From: Haloarcula pelagica
GTDB taxonomy: Archaea; Halobacteriota; Halobacteria; Halobacteriales; Haloarculaceae
Reading direction: 5' to 3'
Length of the DNA stretch: 64,000 nucleotides
Assembly (NCBI RefSeq): GCF_030127105.1
Contig: NZ_CP126161.1
Span: 1,550,001 to 1,614,000, forward strand
Notes under the pieces: model-generated
Seen by the model: the letters and a program-made list of their open reading frames with translations, nothing else
Told to the model about the DNA's origin: nothing
Databases searched by the model: none
Shown: piece after piece, positions 50,856 through 61,105 of the stretch
Layout of the letters: every line of letters starts with the position of its first letter
Numbering within the stretch: position 1 is the first letter of the stretch
Made by a program: the position numbers and the translations under genes

Positions 50856-53726
50856 CTACCTGGACTGACCGGCTACCGAAAACTTCGCGTCCTCGAACAC
50901 CGCTGTGAAGAGTTTCCGCTGTACCGTCCGGATATGCTGGTAGAACGCCGGAGGAGAAATATCGAGGAAATCCGCGACCTCTTCACCCGTACTCTCGCGT
51001 GGTGATTCGAAGAAGCCGCTGTAGTAGGCCGTCTGGGTGACTTCCAGTTGGCGGTCGGTCAGTGCTGCGAGGAACTGTGCGTGGATATCGCGGTCGAAGG
51101 CCTGGTCGAGGGTCTGCTTGCTGTCGAGGGCGACCTCGACGAACGTGTCGTTCACCAGCTGTCTGATGGTCCGGCCGTCGATGCTCTCCGGAGCGTCGAT
51201 TGTGAGTGTGGTCTTCGTTGGCTCCCCAGTCGCTTCGCGCAGGACGGCGCCGTGGTCGGCCAGTTCCAGAGCGAGGAACGGCTGTGTCAGTCCGAGGCGG
51301 AGAACACCGCCGTCGGTGTCGGCACTGATGGCCTGGACAGCATCGATGCCGGCCAGTTCCGATGCACAGTCCTGTAAGGTTCCGATGTCAGCGTCGTCGA
51401 CAGTAACGAAGACGTAGCTCCCGTCGGTTGTCTGTTGCACACCACCCTGATAGGTGAGGGTGCAGTCGGCCTCCCGCGCCAGACGCGAGAGGACGAACGT
51501 CGGATCGTCGATTTCGAACACCAGGCGGGTTATCGACATCGTGAGGAGAGCGTTCTTCCGTTCGATGGCGCTCAGTGCGGCGGCGATAGTTTCGCCGAGT
51601 TCGGTCAACACTGTCTGTGCCATCCCGTCGAAAGCGTCTCTGGTATCCGCGTAGACGGTCAACACGCCGTGCGTGACTTCGTTGTACACCAGCGGAATAC
51701 TCAGCACTGACATGAAATCGCGTGTGAGCGCGTCCGTCCGCCAGGAGTCCTCCCGCAGGTCGGCCGCGACGTTTGGCACCATCGTGAGCTCCCCCGACGC
51801 CGCCGTTTGCCCGGCCGGTTCCGTCCCGGAGGTTCCGACCACAAACTGGTTGCCGTCCAGATATCCCTGCTCGTTGCCGGCCCAGGCACGGGCTTCCAGC
51901 GTGTCCGTCGTCGGGTCGACGGTTCCGACCCACGCGAAACGGAACCGGCCATCGTCGGTCAGCAGTTCACAGACGGCGTGGTCAATCTCCTCACGGGTTT
52001 CAGCCTTGACGACGGCCCGGTCGATAGCCCGAATCGTCTTGTTGATCTGATTCAGGGTGGTGAGTTGCTCGTTTTGCTGCTGAAGTTGCCGCTCCTGTGT
52101 GCGGAGCTTCGACTCGCGGGTCACACGGTCCAGGGCGGCCTCGGCGGCCGCGGCGAGCAAGTCGGCGAGTTCCCGTGTCACCTCGTCGAAGGCACCCACC
52201 GTGTCCGATCCCGCGACGAAGACGCCGTGGTCACCCAACGGGATGTAGCTGGCACTCCGCAGGTCCGTCGCCCGATTGTCGAGACGGCCAGACTCGTGGA
52301 TATCCGCGAACACCTGCCTGTCGCCCGTGATGAACCCGTGTCCGGGGAGTGTGTCGCCATCGGCGTGGACACTCGGCAGCGGTCCGTGCAGGTCTCGCAT
52401 CGTCTGTGAGTGCGCCGCAGGACGTAGCTCGTTTCCGTCCGCGTCGAACAGATATACCGCACTCGCCTCGACACCGATCACGTTCGGCGCGTCCTCGACG
52501 ATATGCTGTGCAATCTCGTCGTGGGTCCCGGCATAGAGAAACGACCGGGCGAGTTCTTGGAGGGTAGCCAGGGCCTCTTCGCGCTGTTTTCGTTTCGTAA
52601 TGTCACGACAGCTATAGAGGAACGAGCCCCCTTGGATGTCGACTTCCCTGACGTTAACCAGTAGCGTGTGTTCGCGGCCAGCTTTGTCAGTCGCCGTACA
52701 CTCGATGTTCTTGAGTGCCCTGTTGTCAGCGAGGTCGTCACGATCGAAGAGATCCTCACCGAGTAACCCGTCTATGGTTCCCTGCTCGTAGATCTCCTCG
52801 GCGGTGTAGCCAAAGATGAAGTGGACGTTCGGACAGACGTAGGTGTACTCACCGTCGTCGTTTGTGATGAGGACGGTGTCGGTCATGTTGTTGAGCGTGA
52901 CCCGGTGGAGTTCTTCGGACTCTTGGAGATCGCGCTGGAGTTTGACTTGGTCGGTAACGTCGATTCCTTCGACCACGATCGAGACGACGTCGCCACGGTC
53001 GTTCTCGACAGGGCGGACTGAAAGGTCCAGGACGCGATGGGGGGTCGCCGGTGCCTGATAGACGACGGCGTTACTGAACCGGCCTTCACGCGCCGACGTG
53101 ACGAGCTGTCGAACATCCCGCTGGGCCGCCTCTGTCTCGTCCCACCACGGCAGTGTCCAGAACGGCTTACCGATCATAGCGTCACAGTCATGATCTATCA
53201 TCTTCCGTCCCCGTTGATTGACGCGCTTGAGTGTGCCCTGTGGGTCGAGTACCCATGTCGCCGTCTGGTTGTCCTGGAAGACGGCTTCAAACTGCTGTGC
53301 CCGCTCGTTGCGAGTGATCGTCTGCTCCGCTGTACGAACCGCGTCCACAGCCCGTTCGATAAGATCCTCATTTGTCTGGTCATCGGACTCGGTTACTGCG
53401 AGATAATCGGTGACTCCAGCCCGGATAGCCTCGCTCGCTATGGCCTCGCTACCGTCTTTAGTGCCGAGAATGATCGGGGTGGACGGGTACGTTTCTTTGA
53501 GACGATTCACTAGTTCAATCCCGGTTTGCTCTCCGAGCTTATATGCAGTAACGATACAGTCGATGGGCCTCTTACCGACGGTATCTAGTGCCTCAGGCAC
53601 TGTCTTAACCGTCGTAATAGACCCCCCAGTTTGGCTGCGTATCGTACGTGTAAACGCTTCGAGCCATTTTGTTGAACCAACAACGAGAATCTGAGCCGTG
53701 TCAAGAGTGGAGTCAGTCACTGTCAT
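50856..53726 (-). CDS. Large Bat-type sensor-regulator with pseudo-receiver, PAS, GAF and HTH_10
   Basis: The order over 956 residues is a receiver-like domain (about 10-130), PAS (about 140-255), PAS (about 265-385), GAF (about 390-530), GAF (about 590-730), Bat linker and HTH_10 (about 890-940: LTDRQLEVTQTAYYSGFFES and then a recognition helix). In the receiver-like domain the phosphorylated Asp is replaced: IDCIVTAYKLGEQTGIEL has Ala where DCIVSDY is expected. The domain is therefore probably not a phosphoacceptor. The protein likely integrates several signals to regulate transcription directly. Confidence 0.87.
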   Translation of the reverse strand: MTVTDSTLDTAQILVVGSTKWLEAFTRTIRSQTGGSITTVKTVPEALDTVGKRPIDCIVTAYKLGEQTGIELVNRLKETYPSTPIILGTKDGSEAIASEAIRAGVTDYLAVTESDDQTNEDLIERAVDAVRTAEQTITRNERAQQFEAVFQDNQTATWVLDPQGTLKRVNQRGRKMIDHDCDAMIGKPFWTLPWWDETEAAQRDVRQLVTSAREGRFSNAVVYQAPATPHRVLDLSVRPVENDRGDVVSIVVEGIDVTDQVKLQRDLQESEELHRVTLNNMTDTVLITNDDGEYTYVCPNVHFIFGYTAEEIYEQGTIDGLLGEDLFDRDDLADNRALKNIECTATDKAGREHTLLVNVREVDIQGGSFLYSCRDITKRKQREEALATLQELARSFLYAGTHDEIAQHIVEDAPNVIGVEASAVYLFDADGNELRPAAHSQTMRDLHGPLPSVHADGDTLPGHGFITGDRQVFADIHESGRLDNRATDLRSASYIPLGDHGVFVAGSDTVGAFDEVTRELADLLAAAAEAALDRVTRESKLRTQERQLQQQNEQLTTLNQINKTIRAIDRAVVKAETREEIDHAVCELLTDDGRFRFAWVGTVDPTTDTLEARAWAGNEQGYLDGNQFVVGTSGTEPAGQTAASGELTMVPNVAADLREDSWRTDALTRDFMSVLSIPLVYNEVTHGVLTVYADTRDAFDGMAQTVLTELGETIAAALSAIERKNALLTMSITRLVFEIDDPTFVLSRLAREADCTLTYQGGVQQTTDGSYVFVTVDDADIGTLQDCASELAGIDAVQAISADTDGGVLRLGLTQPFLALELADHGAVLREATGEPTKTTLTIDAPESIDGRTIRQLVNDTFVEVALDSKQTLDQAFDRDIHAQFLAALTDRQLEVTQTAYYSGFFESPRESTGEEVADFLDISPPAFYQHIRTVQRKLFTAVFEDAKFSVAGQSR

Positions 53727-54245
53727 CTGATTACACCACGTATCGGTTTGAACTACTTAGCGCTGGACTCAATGAAGGGCACAGAGATACTTCAATATAT
53801 AACCCCACAGCCATCTAAACAGTTTTGAATCAAACCCGATTTGAAAGTCCGAGTGCCTGTACATATTAGACCGGAGCCAAGGAGCATGGTGGCACGTACA
53901 GGAACTAGGGACTGCGTGGTCACGGACGCAATACAGAATGATGATAAAGACTGTCTTGCGACAAACTCTCCATCGGCGAGAAATAAGTCAACTCTTGCGA
54001 TCGACAGGATGGTCCACTCTCACGACGGGTCCGGCCGACCGGTGTCTCGAAGCGGCGGACGCAGAGGGCTTGACTGGTGCACACCACATGAAAAACAGCG
54101 TGTACAGGGCGGGACAGGATCGTCTAATGTGAGCCAAGCGTTGTAAACTCCTCATTAGATAGTTTGGACGTGAATGTCGCAGCATGCAGGGAGGTTCAAC
54201 CGTCTCACCGCCATTGGTCGGCAACCAACAGCGGTCTCAGTATCT
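53727..54245. other. Gap without supported gene
   Basis: These 519 bases hold only short overlapping frames and no tRNA-like sequence that I could fold. The right part borders the decayed recombinase, so an old attachment site may lie here, but no direct repeat was seen. A TATA-like TTCAATATATAA (about 53790) may belong to the Bat-type gene. Confidence 0.4.
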
Positions 54246-55470
54246 TCAGATGGAATCGATCTCGTTGATTGCTTCGGTCGCGAGCGCACCCAATTCATCG
54301 GCTTCGATGTGCGAGTAGCGCTTACGAATCATCTTCTCTGAGTTATCGAGATATCGGTCAGCAACCGTGTATCCGAATCCGCGGACAAGGATTTCGCCCA
54401 TTCCCCGTCGGCCACCATGAGGAGCGAAATAATCGTGTTTCGGATGCTCAAGGTCGACCTCCGCTGCGTCGAGAGCCGTTGAAGAATCGACCGCGCCCCA
54501 TCGGTCGTGATCGACAGTGGGTGGATATCCTCGTCGAGAGCCAACAAGAAGTCCCGAGCGTACTCGTCACGTTGTTTCTCGATTGTATCTGGCCCGTCTT
54601 GGACGAGCGTTGCGAGCGTCCGCTGGTCGAACGTGGGAAACACTGGCCATTGCACCGTCGGTGGATCCATCAGCGTTCGATGTCTCCGGAGTGGCGCGAT
54701 CACAGGATCTGGGAGACTCGCAACATCCCACTGCTGTTTCTTTCGGTAGACATCCATGCTCCCGTCATCTAGCGAAATCTCTCCCCACTGGACACCACGC
54801 CGCCGTGGATCGTTCGGGTCACGAAGAATCTCACCAACGCGAACAGCTGTGTATGCGAGAACGAAGACGAGAGCGCGGTCACGAGCCGCCTTTAGGATCG
54901 TATATCGCGCTCGCTGCCTGTCGAGGGGATCGACATCATCCGGAAGCGCTCTGTACGTCTCAATTGCGTCCTGGACTCGCTCGTCAACGTGTCGGATGAG
55001 TTCGTGACGCTGCTCAGATGTCCATATCTGCTGGTCGCCGGGTTTGCGACCGTCGTCATCGGGAGTGGGGCCATCGCACTCGCTCGCCGGGCGTAGTGAC
55101 CCCTGAGATATCCCTCGTTCGCACACCAACCACACCACGCAGAGATATAGTGATAATACGTGTGGATGGTGTTTTGCTTGAGCGCGCGGTCACTGCCGAG
55201 ATGCCGGGCGTACGCCCGGAACATTCGTTCATCGAGATCCTAGAAGGACGGGTCCCGGTCGACATCTTCGGGGACGATTCCTGTCCACTCGTTCCGACCG
55301 CAGTCGCCCGCAACCCACCGGCCGAACCGTTTGAGTTCGCGGGCCGCATTACGACGGTAGTTCCCGCCGTCACCACCACGCCCTTTCCCCTTGTCTTGGA
55401 GGTAGCGTTCGAAGGACTCCGTGAGCGATATCGAACCAGCACGTCTCGCTGCGGGAGCTAGTTCGATCAC
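54246..55470 (-). pseudogene. Tyrosine recombinase/integrase, decayed
   Basis: Three frames on the minus strand assemble a XerC/D-type integrase. The N-terminal core-binding part (MIELAPAARRAGSISLTESF) reaches a TAG after DRDPSF (about 55238). The same frame resumes with DLDERMFRAYARHLGSDRAL. A frameshift near 55080 leads to DDDGRKPGDQQIWTSEQRHE and the catalytic Arg in YTAVRVGEIL. A second frameshift near 54475 leads to HDYFAPHGGRRGMGEILVRG (His-x-x-Arg) and NSEKMIRKRYSHIEADELG with the Tyr. The stop plus two shifts outside homopolymers show genuine decay. Confidence 0.85.
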
Positions 55471-56072
55471 GGGAGCAGATTGTCGTCAAGAATGTCGCTA
55501 CAATCAATCGGAATCCCCTCCCATGCGGCTTTCACAGCCTTGTATCCGGTCCACCCCTCTCGTTCCAACAGCTCACCACACGCTTCACAGAACTCGCGAC
55601 GAGAAATGAGGTCGGTATCGTAGAGAATGTAGAACAGAAACGGCGGTGCCACGACACGGATATCTTCGTTTTGATCGTCGACTGCGCGGCGGACCGAGCG
55701 TCGGCCTGCCGCGTCCATCAGAATAACGTAGTCGATAGCCTCCGGGTTCTGTACCACTTCCTGTCGGAGTGATTCCTCGCCAGCGTCCGCTCCATGGGGC
55801 CGGGGAACACTAGTCACCTGGGTGAGCGGTGTGTCTTCATCCGCAAGCGCCGCAAGTGCAGCACGGCTTCCGTGATGGAGTCGGTACGGACGACTTCCTT
55901 CAGGTGCGGTTTCGCGCGTCTCCTCGGCGTGTCGCTCTAGCTCCTGTTTGCAGACGTTTGTCGTCGTGAGGCCGACGTTGTCCGTTATCTGAGTCCACAA
56001 CGAGCTATTCGCAACGGCAATCAGCGTATCCGTATCGACGAGAATCGGATACCGTGTGTCGCCACTGGCCAT
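55467..56072 (-). CDS. PIN-like protein, partner of the upstream small gene
   Basis: The 201-residue protein begins with a PIN-like strand ILVDTDTLIAVANSSLW and continues with ELERHAEETRE and AIDYVILMDAAGRRSVRRAV, giving several acidic positions. The C-terminal part has FCEACGELLEREGW with a Cys pair. Its ATG directly follows the stop of the acidic small gene (TAA then ATG). A toxin-antitoxin-like or nuclease module carried with the integrase is likely. It is not a classical VapC in length. Confidence 0.6.
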   Translation of the reverse strand: MASGDTRYPILVDTDTLIAVANSSLWTQITDNVGLTTTNVCKQELERHAEETRETAPEGSRPYRLHHGSRAALAALADEDTPLTQVTSVPRPHGADAGEESLRQEVVQNPEAIDYVILMDAAGRRSVRRAVDDQNEDIRVVAPPFLFYILYDTDLISRREFCEACGELLEREGWTGYKAVKAAWEGIPIDCSDILDDNLLP

Positions 56073-56384
56073 TTAGGCTAGATAGTCGCTGGTGTCAGCC
56101 TCAGTAGCCTCGCGGAAGGCCTCAGTGTCCTCCTGGAGCAAATCGAACTCCTCCCCGAGGAGGACTCGAGCAGCTTCCTCCGAGATATCGCCCGCAGAGT
56201 AGTGCTCGTAAATCGCGATTTTGTCGTCGTCAGTCATCGCTCGCCGAAGCATCTCGGTAAGCCCCTCTCGTCCGAGTTCGCTAATATTGATGCCTCCAAG
56301 ATGGACGGCATCCAGTTCGGTTGCCGCCTCCTTGAGCGGGCCGGCGCGGAATTTAATCGTATCGTCAAGCGATTCTTGGCTCAT
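56073..56384 (-). CDS. Small acidic protein, putative antitoxin or partner of the PIN-like gene
   Basis: The 103-residue product starts MSQESLDDTIKFRAGPLKEA and has the helical segment EMLRRAMTDDDKIAIYEHYSAGDISEEAARVLLG, which resembles small archaeal antitoxin-like proteins (UPF0175-type). The tail is acidic. It sits immediately before the PIN-like gene and reads in the same direction. An ATG 24 codons upstream would add a hydrophilic lead and is less likely. Confidence 0.6.
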   Translation of the reverse strand: MSQESLDDTIKFRAGPLKEAATELDAVHLGGINISELGREGLTEMLRRAMTDDDKIAIYEHYSAGDISEEAARVLLGEEFDLLQEDTEAFREATEADTSDYLA

Positions 56385-56651
56385 AGTGGAGAGTATGGAG
56401 GCCGGCCGGATAAGTTGTTTCCCCTTGTGGGAACACATGGGTACATTGCCCCTCATCCTCTCGGACGAATTAGCAATGGTGGCGCTTCTCAGGGAGTGGC
56501 TGAAAAATAACTGGTCGTGCTTCTCTCATGAAGGAATACCGACGGGCACAATTTCGTATATAACAGTAGCTGGCTGACCGCAGTGCCGTGATTATCAACT
56601 GTCGTAATACGGGCATAGGACTCAAATCAGTCAGTCAAATAAATCTGATAG

Positions 56652-58307
56652 ATGACCGTCCTCGGCGTTTCTCCAGCGTTTTTGGCATATGTTTTCGCCT
56701 ACGGACTGGCCGCACTCGGCTGTATAGCCGCTCTCGGTCGTGCCCGGCAGGTCACAGACACCGATACCCGTCGAGGGTTGGTCGCGTTGCTGGTTGGGAG
56801 TGGTGGCTGGGCCGCGCTACAATTGGCCTTTCTGGTCGCTCCAACTCCAACGGTAGGCTACGGAGCCTACACACTCAGCCTGATTATCGGACTCACTACC
56901 GTCGGGGCCTGGCTCTATTTTACCTCAGCCTATACCGGACGCTCATTTCACCGAGATAAGATGTATAGACGTCTCGCGGTGGCGCTGTATCTCGCTATCG
57001 TCGCAGTGAAACTCACGAATCCACTCCACGGCTGGTACTTTCAGACGACCTTCGTCACCGAGCCGTTTCCGCATCAGACAATCATACACGGGACTTTTCA
57101 CTGGGTCGTCACCGGGCTCTCCTACGCGCTTGTCGCGGTGGGATTCTTCATGTTGTACGAACTATTTCTGGACGCCGACTACGATACACGGCCACTGGCC
57201 GCGCTTGTCGGGATTACTGGCCTCCCTGTGGTGTTCGATATCGTCGGCTTCGCCAGCGATGCCCTCATTGACATCAACTACGAGCCGCTTGGCGTTGCCG
57301 TCTTCGCAATCGGCGTCCTGTACGTGTTCGAAGAGGAGTTTCTCGCCGTCCAACTCACCGACGGCGTTGACGCGCCGGTCGTCTATCTGGACCGCGATGA
57401 CCGAATCAGCCACTACAATGGACGCGCTGAGCAGCTGTTCCCGGACCTCGATGGGGCGACAGGGGAACCACTGGACGACATTATCCCACCCGCGAGCACG
57501 GAACTTGGCGACCGAAACTGGATCCTCGACCGGACCAGGGCCGGCGAGACCAAACACTATCTGGTGAGTGACACGCGCTTTTCGCTGGGCCAGACTGGCA
57601 TCGGCCGGATGGTGTTGTTTACCGATGTGACTCGGACCGAACGGCAGCGTCGGGAGCTAGAACGGCAGAATGAACAACTGGAAGGGTTCGCCGCCGCTAT
57701 CCGGCATGAACTGCTCAACACACTGCAGATTGTCAGCGCCAGAATCGACATCGCTGGCGACGCGGTTGAAGACGGTGAGGTGGATTTAGCTCGGAATAGC
57801 TTGCAGACCGCCTCGGACACCTCAGAGCGGATGGCAGATATCGTCGATGACTTGGCGAAACTCGCTCGATACGGCCAAAGCGTCGAAGACAGCCAGACCG
57901 AGACGGTTGACCTCGGAACTATCGCGAAGGCGGCATGGGCGACTGCTGACGTTGACAATGGTTCCCTCTCTATTGAATCCAGTGTAGAAGTCACAGCTGA
58001 CCCCGAGCGTCTCGAAAGACTATTTATCAATGCGTTCACGTTCGGTGCGCACAACGGTGCGACCGAGACTACCGTTACCGTCACCGACACTGGCTTTGCG
58101 ATCACCGATGACGGTGCGCCAACCGGCAACACCGACCCAGCATCGTATTTCGAGTATGGGAGCGCGATTCCCGACGCCGAGGCCGGTTTGACGCTCCCAA
58201 ACCTCCGGATGCTCGCCGAGACCCACGGTTGGGAGACGACGCTCGATACGTCGTATCAGGACGGAATCCGCATCGTCATCTCAGGTGTCGGTACGCGCAA
58301 ACAGTAG
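56652..58307 (+). CDS. Histidine kinase with N-terminal 7TM-type sensor
   Basis: The 551-residue protein has seven hydrophobic helices over about the first 225 residues (histidine-kinase-associated 7TM sensor type). A PAS-like domain follows at about 235-330 (VVYLDRDDRISHYNGRAEQLF). The dimerisation helix has the phosphorylated His in AAIRHELLNTLQIVSARID, and an ATPase domain lies at about 430-545. The usual N-box Asn is not clear (INAFTFGAHNGA) and the G boxes are weak (DDGAPTG, AGLTLPNLRML), so kinase activity may be reduced. Target unknown. Confidence 0.8.
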   Translation: MTVLGVSPAFLAYVFAYGLAALGCIAALGRARQVTDTDTRRGLVALLVGSGGWAALQLAFLVAPTPTVGYGAYTLSLIIGLTTVGAWLYFTSAYTGRSFHRDKMYRRLAVALYLAIVAVKLTNPLHGWYFQTTFVTEPFPHQTIIHGTFHWVVTGLSYALVAVGFFMLYELFLDADYDTRPLAALVGITGLPVVFDIVGFASDALIDINYEPLGVAVFAIGVLYVFEEEFLAVQLTDGVDAPVVYLDRDDRISHYNGRAEQLFPDLDGATGEPLDDIIPPASTELGDRNWILDRTRAGETKHYLVSDTRFSLGQTGIGRMVLFTDVTRTERQRRELERQNEQLEGFAAAIRHELLNTLQIVSARIDIAGDAVEDGEVDLARNSLQTASDTSERMADIVDDLAKLARYGQSVEDSQTETVDLGTIAKAAWATADVDNGSLSIESSVEVTADPERLERLFINAFTFGAHNGATETTVTVTDTGFAITDDGAPTGNTDPASYFEYGSAIPDAEAGLTLPNLRMLAETHGWETTLDTSYQDGIRIVISGVGTRKQ

Positions 58308-58497
58308 AACCAGACACCCTCTCCGGCGAGACTAGCACGAATTCCGGCGCCGACAATCATCTTCATTCCGTCGGCAGCCACGGACAGCTCGTCGACGGAC
58401 TGTCAGACGAGCCGTTAGATGAGCCGATATCGAAAGTGGACTTACACCGACAGTATAACCATGGAATACAGGCGGAGTCTCGGCTACGACAGTCGAT

Positions 58498-60255
58498 TTA
58501 CGCAGTAACGAACTCACTGCTGATGATTTCGAAGCGCGCACCGCCTTTGGAGCCGTCTGTGACGCGTATTTCCCAATCGTGGGCCTCGACAATCTGTTCG
58601 ACGATACTCAGTCCGAAGCCCGTTCCCTCGTCGCTCGTCGAGTATCCCGCAGTGAATATATCATCGTATTCGTCCTCGGGGATCCCCACGCCATCGTCTT
58701 CGATATAGACTCCCTCCTCAAACTCACCGACAGTTACGGTCACGTCGTCGCCACCGTGTTCGATAGCGTTACGAACGAGATTTTCACATACCTGCTTCAG
58801 CCGACTCTCGTCCGCGTCGATCGTACAATCAACGTCGGTGACGAGCGTGGCGTCGCCTGTCTCGACGTTCGACCAGCACTCCTCGACGATCCTTGTGATA
58901 TCGACCGATTCGCGGTCAGTGATCGTCTCGTTTGCACGAGCTAGCGTCAGCAGATCGTCGATCAAGGCATCCATTCGATCCAGACCGCGTTCGGCGCGCT
59001 CTAAATGTTCGCTGTCACACTCCGCCTGTGCGAGATCTACCCCACCGAAAGCCACGTTGAGCGGATTCCGGAGGTCGTGAGAGACGACGCTGGCGAACTC
59101 GTCGAGACGCTGGTTCCGCCGTTTCAATTCCCGTTCGCGGTCTTTGCGCTCGGTGATATCACGCAACATTCCGACTGAGCCCTCGAAGTACTCCCCTTCG
59201 TAGGGTAAGATGCCCATGTGGTCCTCACAGGGAATCGGCTCCCCGTCATTGGGCTGAATCTCGATCTCGAACTGCACGCTGTCGGGACCGTCCGATGGGA
59301 GAATGCGACCGAGATTGGCTTCTGCTCGTTCGACCGCATCCGGTGATTTGATCAGTGCTGGTGTCGCGCCGAGAACGGTGTCACGGCCGTACCCGACCAT
59401 CTCAACGAACGCATCATTTACATATTCGAACCGTCCCGTCTCGTCAAGCACGTAGACGGGGTCACTGAGCGTCTCTACAAGCGTGGCAAATCGCGTCAGT
59501 TCGATTTGCAATTCTTGTTCTGCAGAGAGGTCCCGAACCGAGCAGATCAGTTCTCCAGAATCCGTCTGGACGACCCGGTGGTCTTCGGGAAAAGTAGTAC
59601 CATCGGCTCGGAGACCGGTCGTTTCGCCGCTCCAAGAGCCCTCGTCAGCGACCGTCGGCAAAATCTCGTTCCGTGCGACTGCTACTTCGTCGTCGGGATA
59701 CACCAATTCCCAGTGTTGGCCGAGTATGTCTTCGGGGTCGTAGCCGTAGAGATCCGCGTACGCCTGGTTGACGTAGATGAATTCGCCGTCTTCGTTGAGG
59801 ATGCTGATGCCCTCGTGTGCGGTTTCGCTGGCTTTGCGCTGACGCTCACGGGCGTGCTCGGCACGGTATCGTTCGACGGCATTTCGGACGCGGTTTGCTA
59901 ACACGGCATACTGGTCAGTGCCACGCTCTTTTTGCAAGTAATCAGTAACACCAGCCGAGATGGCATCGCCGGCAACTTCTTCCGACCCTTTGCCGGTGAA
60001 CAGGATAAAAGGCAGTTCAGGAGCCATCTCACGAACTGTTTCGAGGAATTCGATTCCGTTCTGCTCAGGCATATCGTAGTCAGAGATAATACAGTCGAAG
60101 TCCTCGTCAGCAAGTCTGTCTAATCCCTCGCTGGCGCTCGTTGCGGTTTCGACTGCGAGTCTATTGTCCTCGTGTTCGAGAAAGTCAGCTACGACGTCAG
60201 CAAAATCCGGCTCGTCATCAACGTGTAGAACATGAACGTCTGGCAGATGACCCAT
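58498..60255 (-). CDS. Hybrid histidine kinase (receiver, two PAS, kinase core)
   Basis: The 585-residue protein starts with a receiver (VHVLHVDDEPDFADVVADFL; acceptor Asp in DCIISDYDMPE; conserved Lys in DYLQKERG). PAS follows at about 125-240 and PAS/PAC at about 255-375. HisKA has His in FASVVSHDLRNPLNVAFGG, and the ATPase domain has NLVRNAIEHG, DDGVGIPED and GTGFGLSI. This is a complete haloarchaeal receiver-PAS-HK. The ATG at 60255 is preferred over upstream starts since the receiver begins there. Confidence 0.88.
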   Translation of the reverse strand: MGHLPDVHVLHVDDEPDFADVVADFLEHEDNRLAVETATSASEGLDRLADEDFDCIISDYDMPEQNGIEFLETVREMAPELPFILFTGKGSEEVAGDAISAGVTDYLQKERGTDQYAVLANRVRNAVERYRAEHARERQRKASETAHEGISILNEDGEFIYVNQAYADLYGYDPEDILGQHWELVYPDDEVAVARNEILPTVADEGSWSGETTGLRADGTTFPEDHRVVQTDSGELICSVRDLSAEQELQIELTRFATLVETLSDPVYVLDETGRFEYVNDAFVEMVGYGRDTVLGATPALIKSPDAVERAEANLGRILPSDGPDSVQFEIEIQPNDGEPIPCEDHMGILPYEGEYFEGSVGMLRDITERKDRERELKRRNQRLDEFASVVSHDLRNPLNVAFGGVDLAQAECDSEHLERAERGLDRMDALIDDLLTLARANETITDRESVDITRIVEECWSNVETGDATLVTDVDCTIDADESRLKQVCENLVRNAIEHGGDDVTVTVGEFEEGVYIEDDGVGIPEDEYDDIFTAGYSTSDEGTGFGLSIVEQIVEAHDWEIRVTDGSKGGARFEIISSEFVTA

Positions 60256-60526
60256 ATATAAACCTCTCTTAGCAGATATCATAAGAGTGTGCTGCCAATT
60301 CTCAGACGGGATATTTGCCACCAGCATTGCTACGATTAGGGCTAAGCAGAGGTGCTAGCTCTCTGCAAAGTGGTCGTGATTATCTCAGCATTCTCGAACT
60401 TACTAACGATCAGTACAGTCGCTATACGAACCGATTCTACCTGATGTGGGATCGCTTCAAAAGGATCTTCCCGTAGAGAGTAGTCAACGTCGTTCCGCCG
60501 AGCGCAGCCTACGTGTCGGATCGCAC

Positions 60527-60826
60527 CTATCGGTTATTGCGACCCTGAAAAAACGGACGGAGTATTTGGCGTGGTACCCAAGCGCCGAACTGTACGACAG
60601 GTGTCACTCGATCCCAAGTCTGTGGTACCGCTCGGTATTCCTCCTCTGTCTTGGTAACCAGACCTCGCTGTTCTAAGTACTCAAGGGCTGATCTGACCTG
60701 TGACTCGGTCAGGTCGCAAACGTCGGCAAGTTTCGCGGGGGTGTGGGGCCGGTTGCTTTCACGAAGCGTCCGGTACACCGTGTTTAGAATTTGCATCCGG
60801 AGCATTGCCTCGGATTCCGGTCCCAA
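60527..60826 (-). CDS. Winged-helix (ArsR-like) regulator
   Basis: The 99-residue protein has a winged helix of ArsR/DUF7342 type: MLRMQILNTVYRTLRESNRPH, then TPAKLADVCDLTESQVRSALEYLEQRGLVTKTEEEYRAV. The listed start is a TTG; an ATG at 60805 gives a shorter protein. The C-terminal WVPRQILRPFFQGR is basic. Target unknown. The frame is open a few codons upstream (HEFVLGPES) without a clear start. Confidence 0.6.
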   Translation of the reverse strand: MGPESEAMLRMQILNTVYRTLRESNRPHTPAKLADVCDLTESQVRSALEYLEQRGLVTKTEEEYRAVPQTWDRVTPVVQFGAWVPRQILRPFFQGRNNR

Positions 60827-60859
60827 GACGAACTCGTGTGGTGTCCGAGCGGAGCCATA

Positions 60860-61105
60860 TCAAATCGTGGTCGCGCCGTCAAGAACAAACCAGAGACCGA
60901 CGAGTACCACCACGCCTCCAATCCAAGTCGTGTAATTGAGCGTCAAAAACACCCCCGTGGCCACCAGCCCTAGACCGTATACCAGCCAGTTCGTCCCGTT
61001 CGGGAGGTCGTACGTCTCGTCCGCAACGCTGTACGCTAGCTTACCCCGTGGACATCGGGTGACCGAGCGAGCACCCGCTGTGCGTCGCGAGAGCGACATC
61101 GTCAT
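60860..61105 (-). CDS. Small two-helix membrane protein after nuoCD
   Basis: The 81-residue product has two hydrophobic helices (NWLVYGLGLVATGVFLTLNY and IGGVVVLVGLWFVLDGATT) behind a polar lead with a single Cys. The ATG overlaps the nuoCD stop (ATGA), so it is co-translated; a second ATG two codons on is an alternative. Possibly an assembly or anchoring factor for the NuoCD protein. No family recognised. Confidence 0.5.
   Translation of the reverse strand: MTMSLSRRTAGARSVTRCPRGKLAYSVADETYDLPNGTNWLVYGLGLVATGVFLTLNYTTWIGGVVVLVGLWFVLDGATTI

Noticed and set aside
60421-60475. Frame reading RYTNRFYLMWDRFKRIFP before a stop
   Set aside because: Looks like the tail of a transposase, but too short and without ends to support a mobile element.
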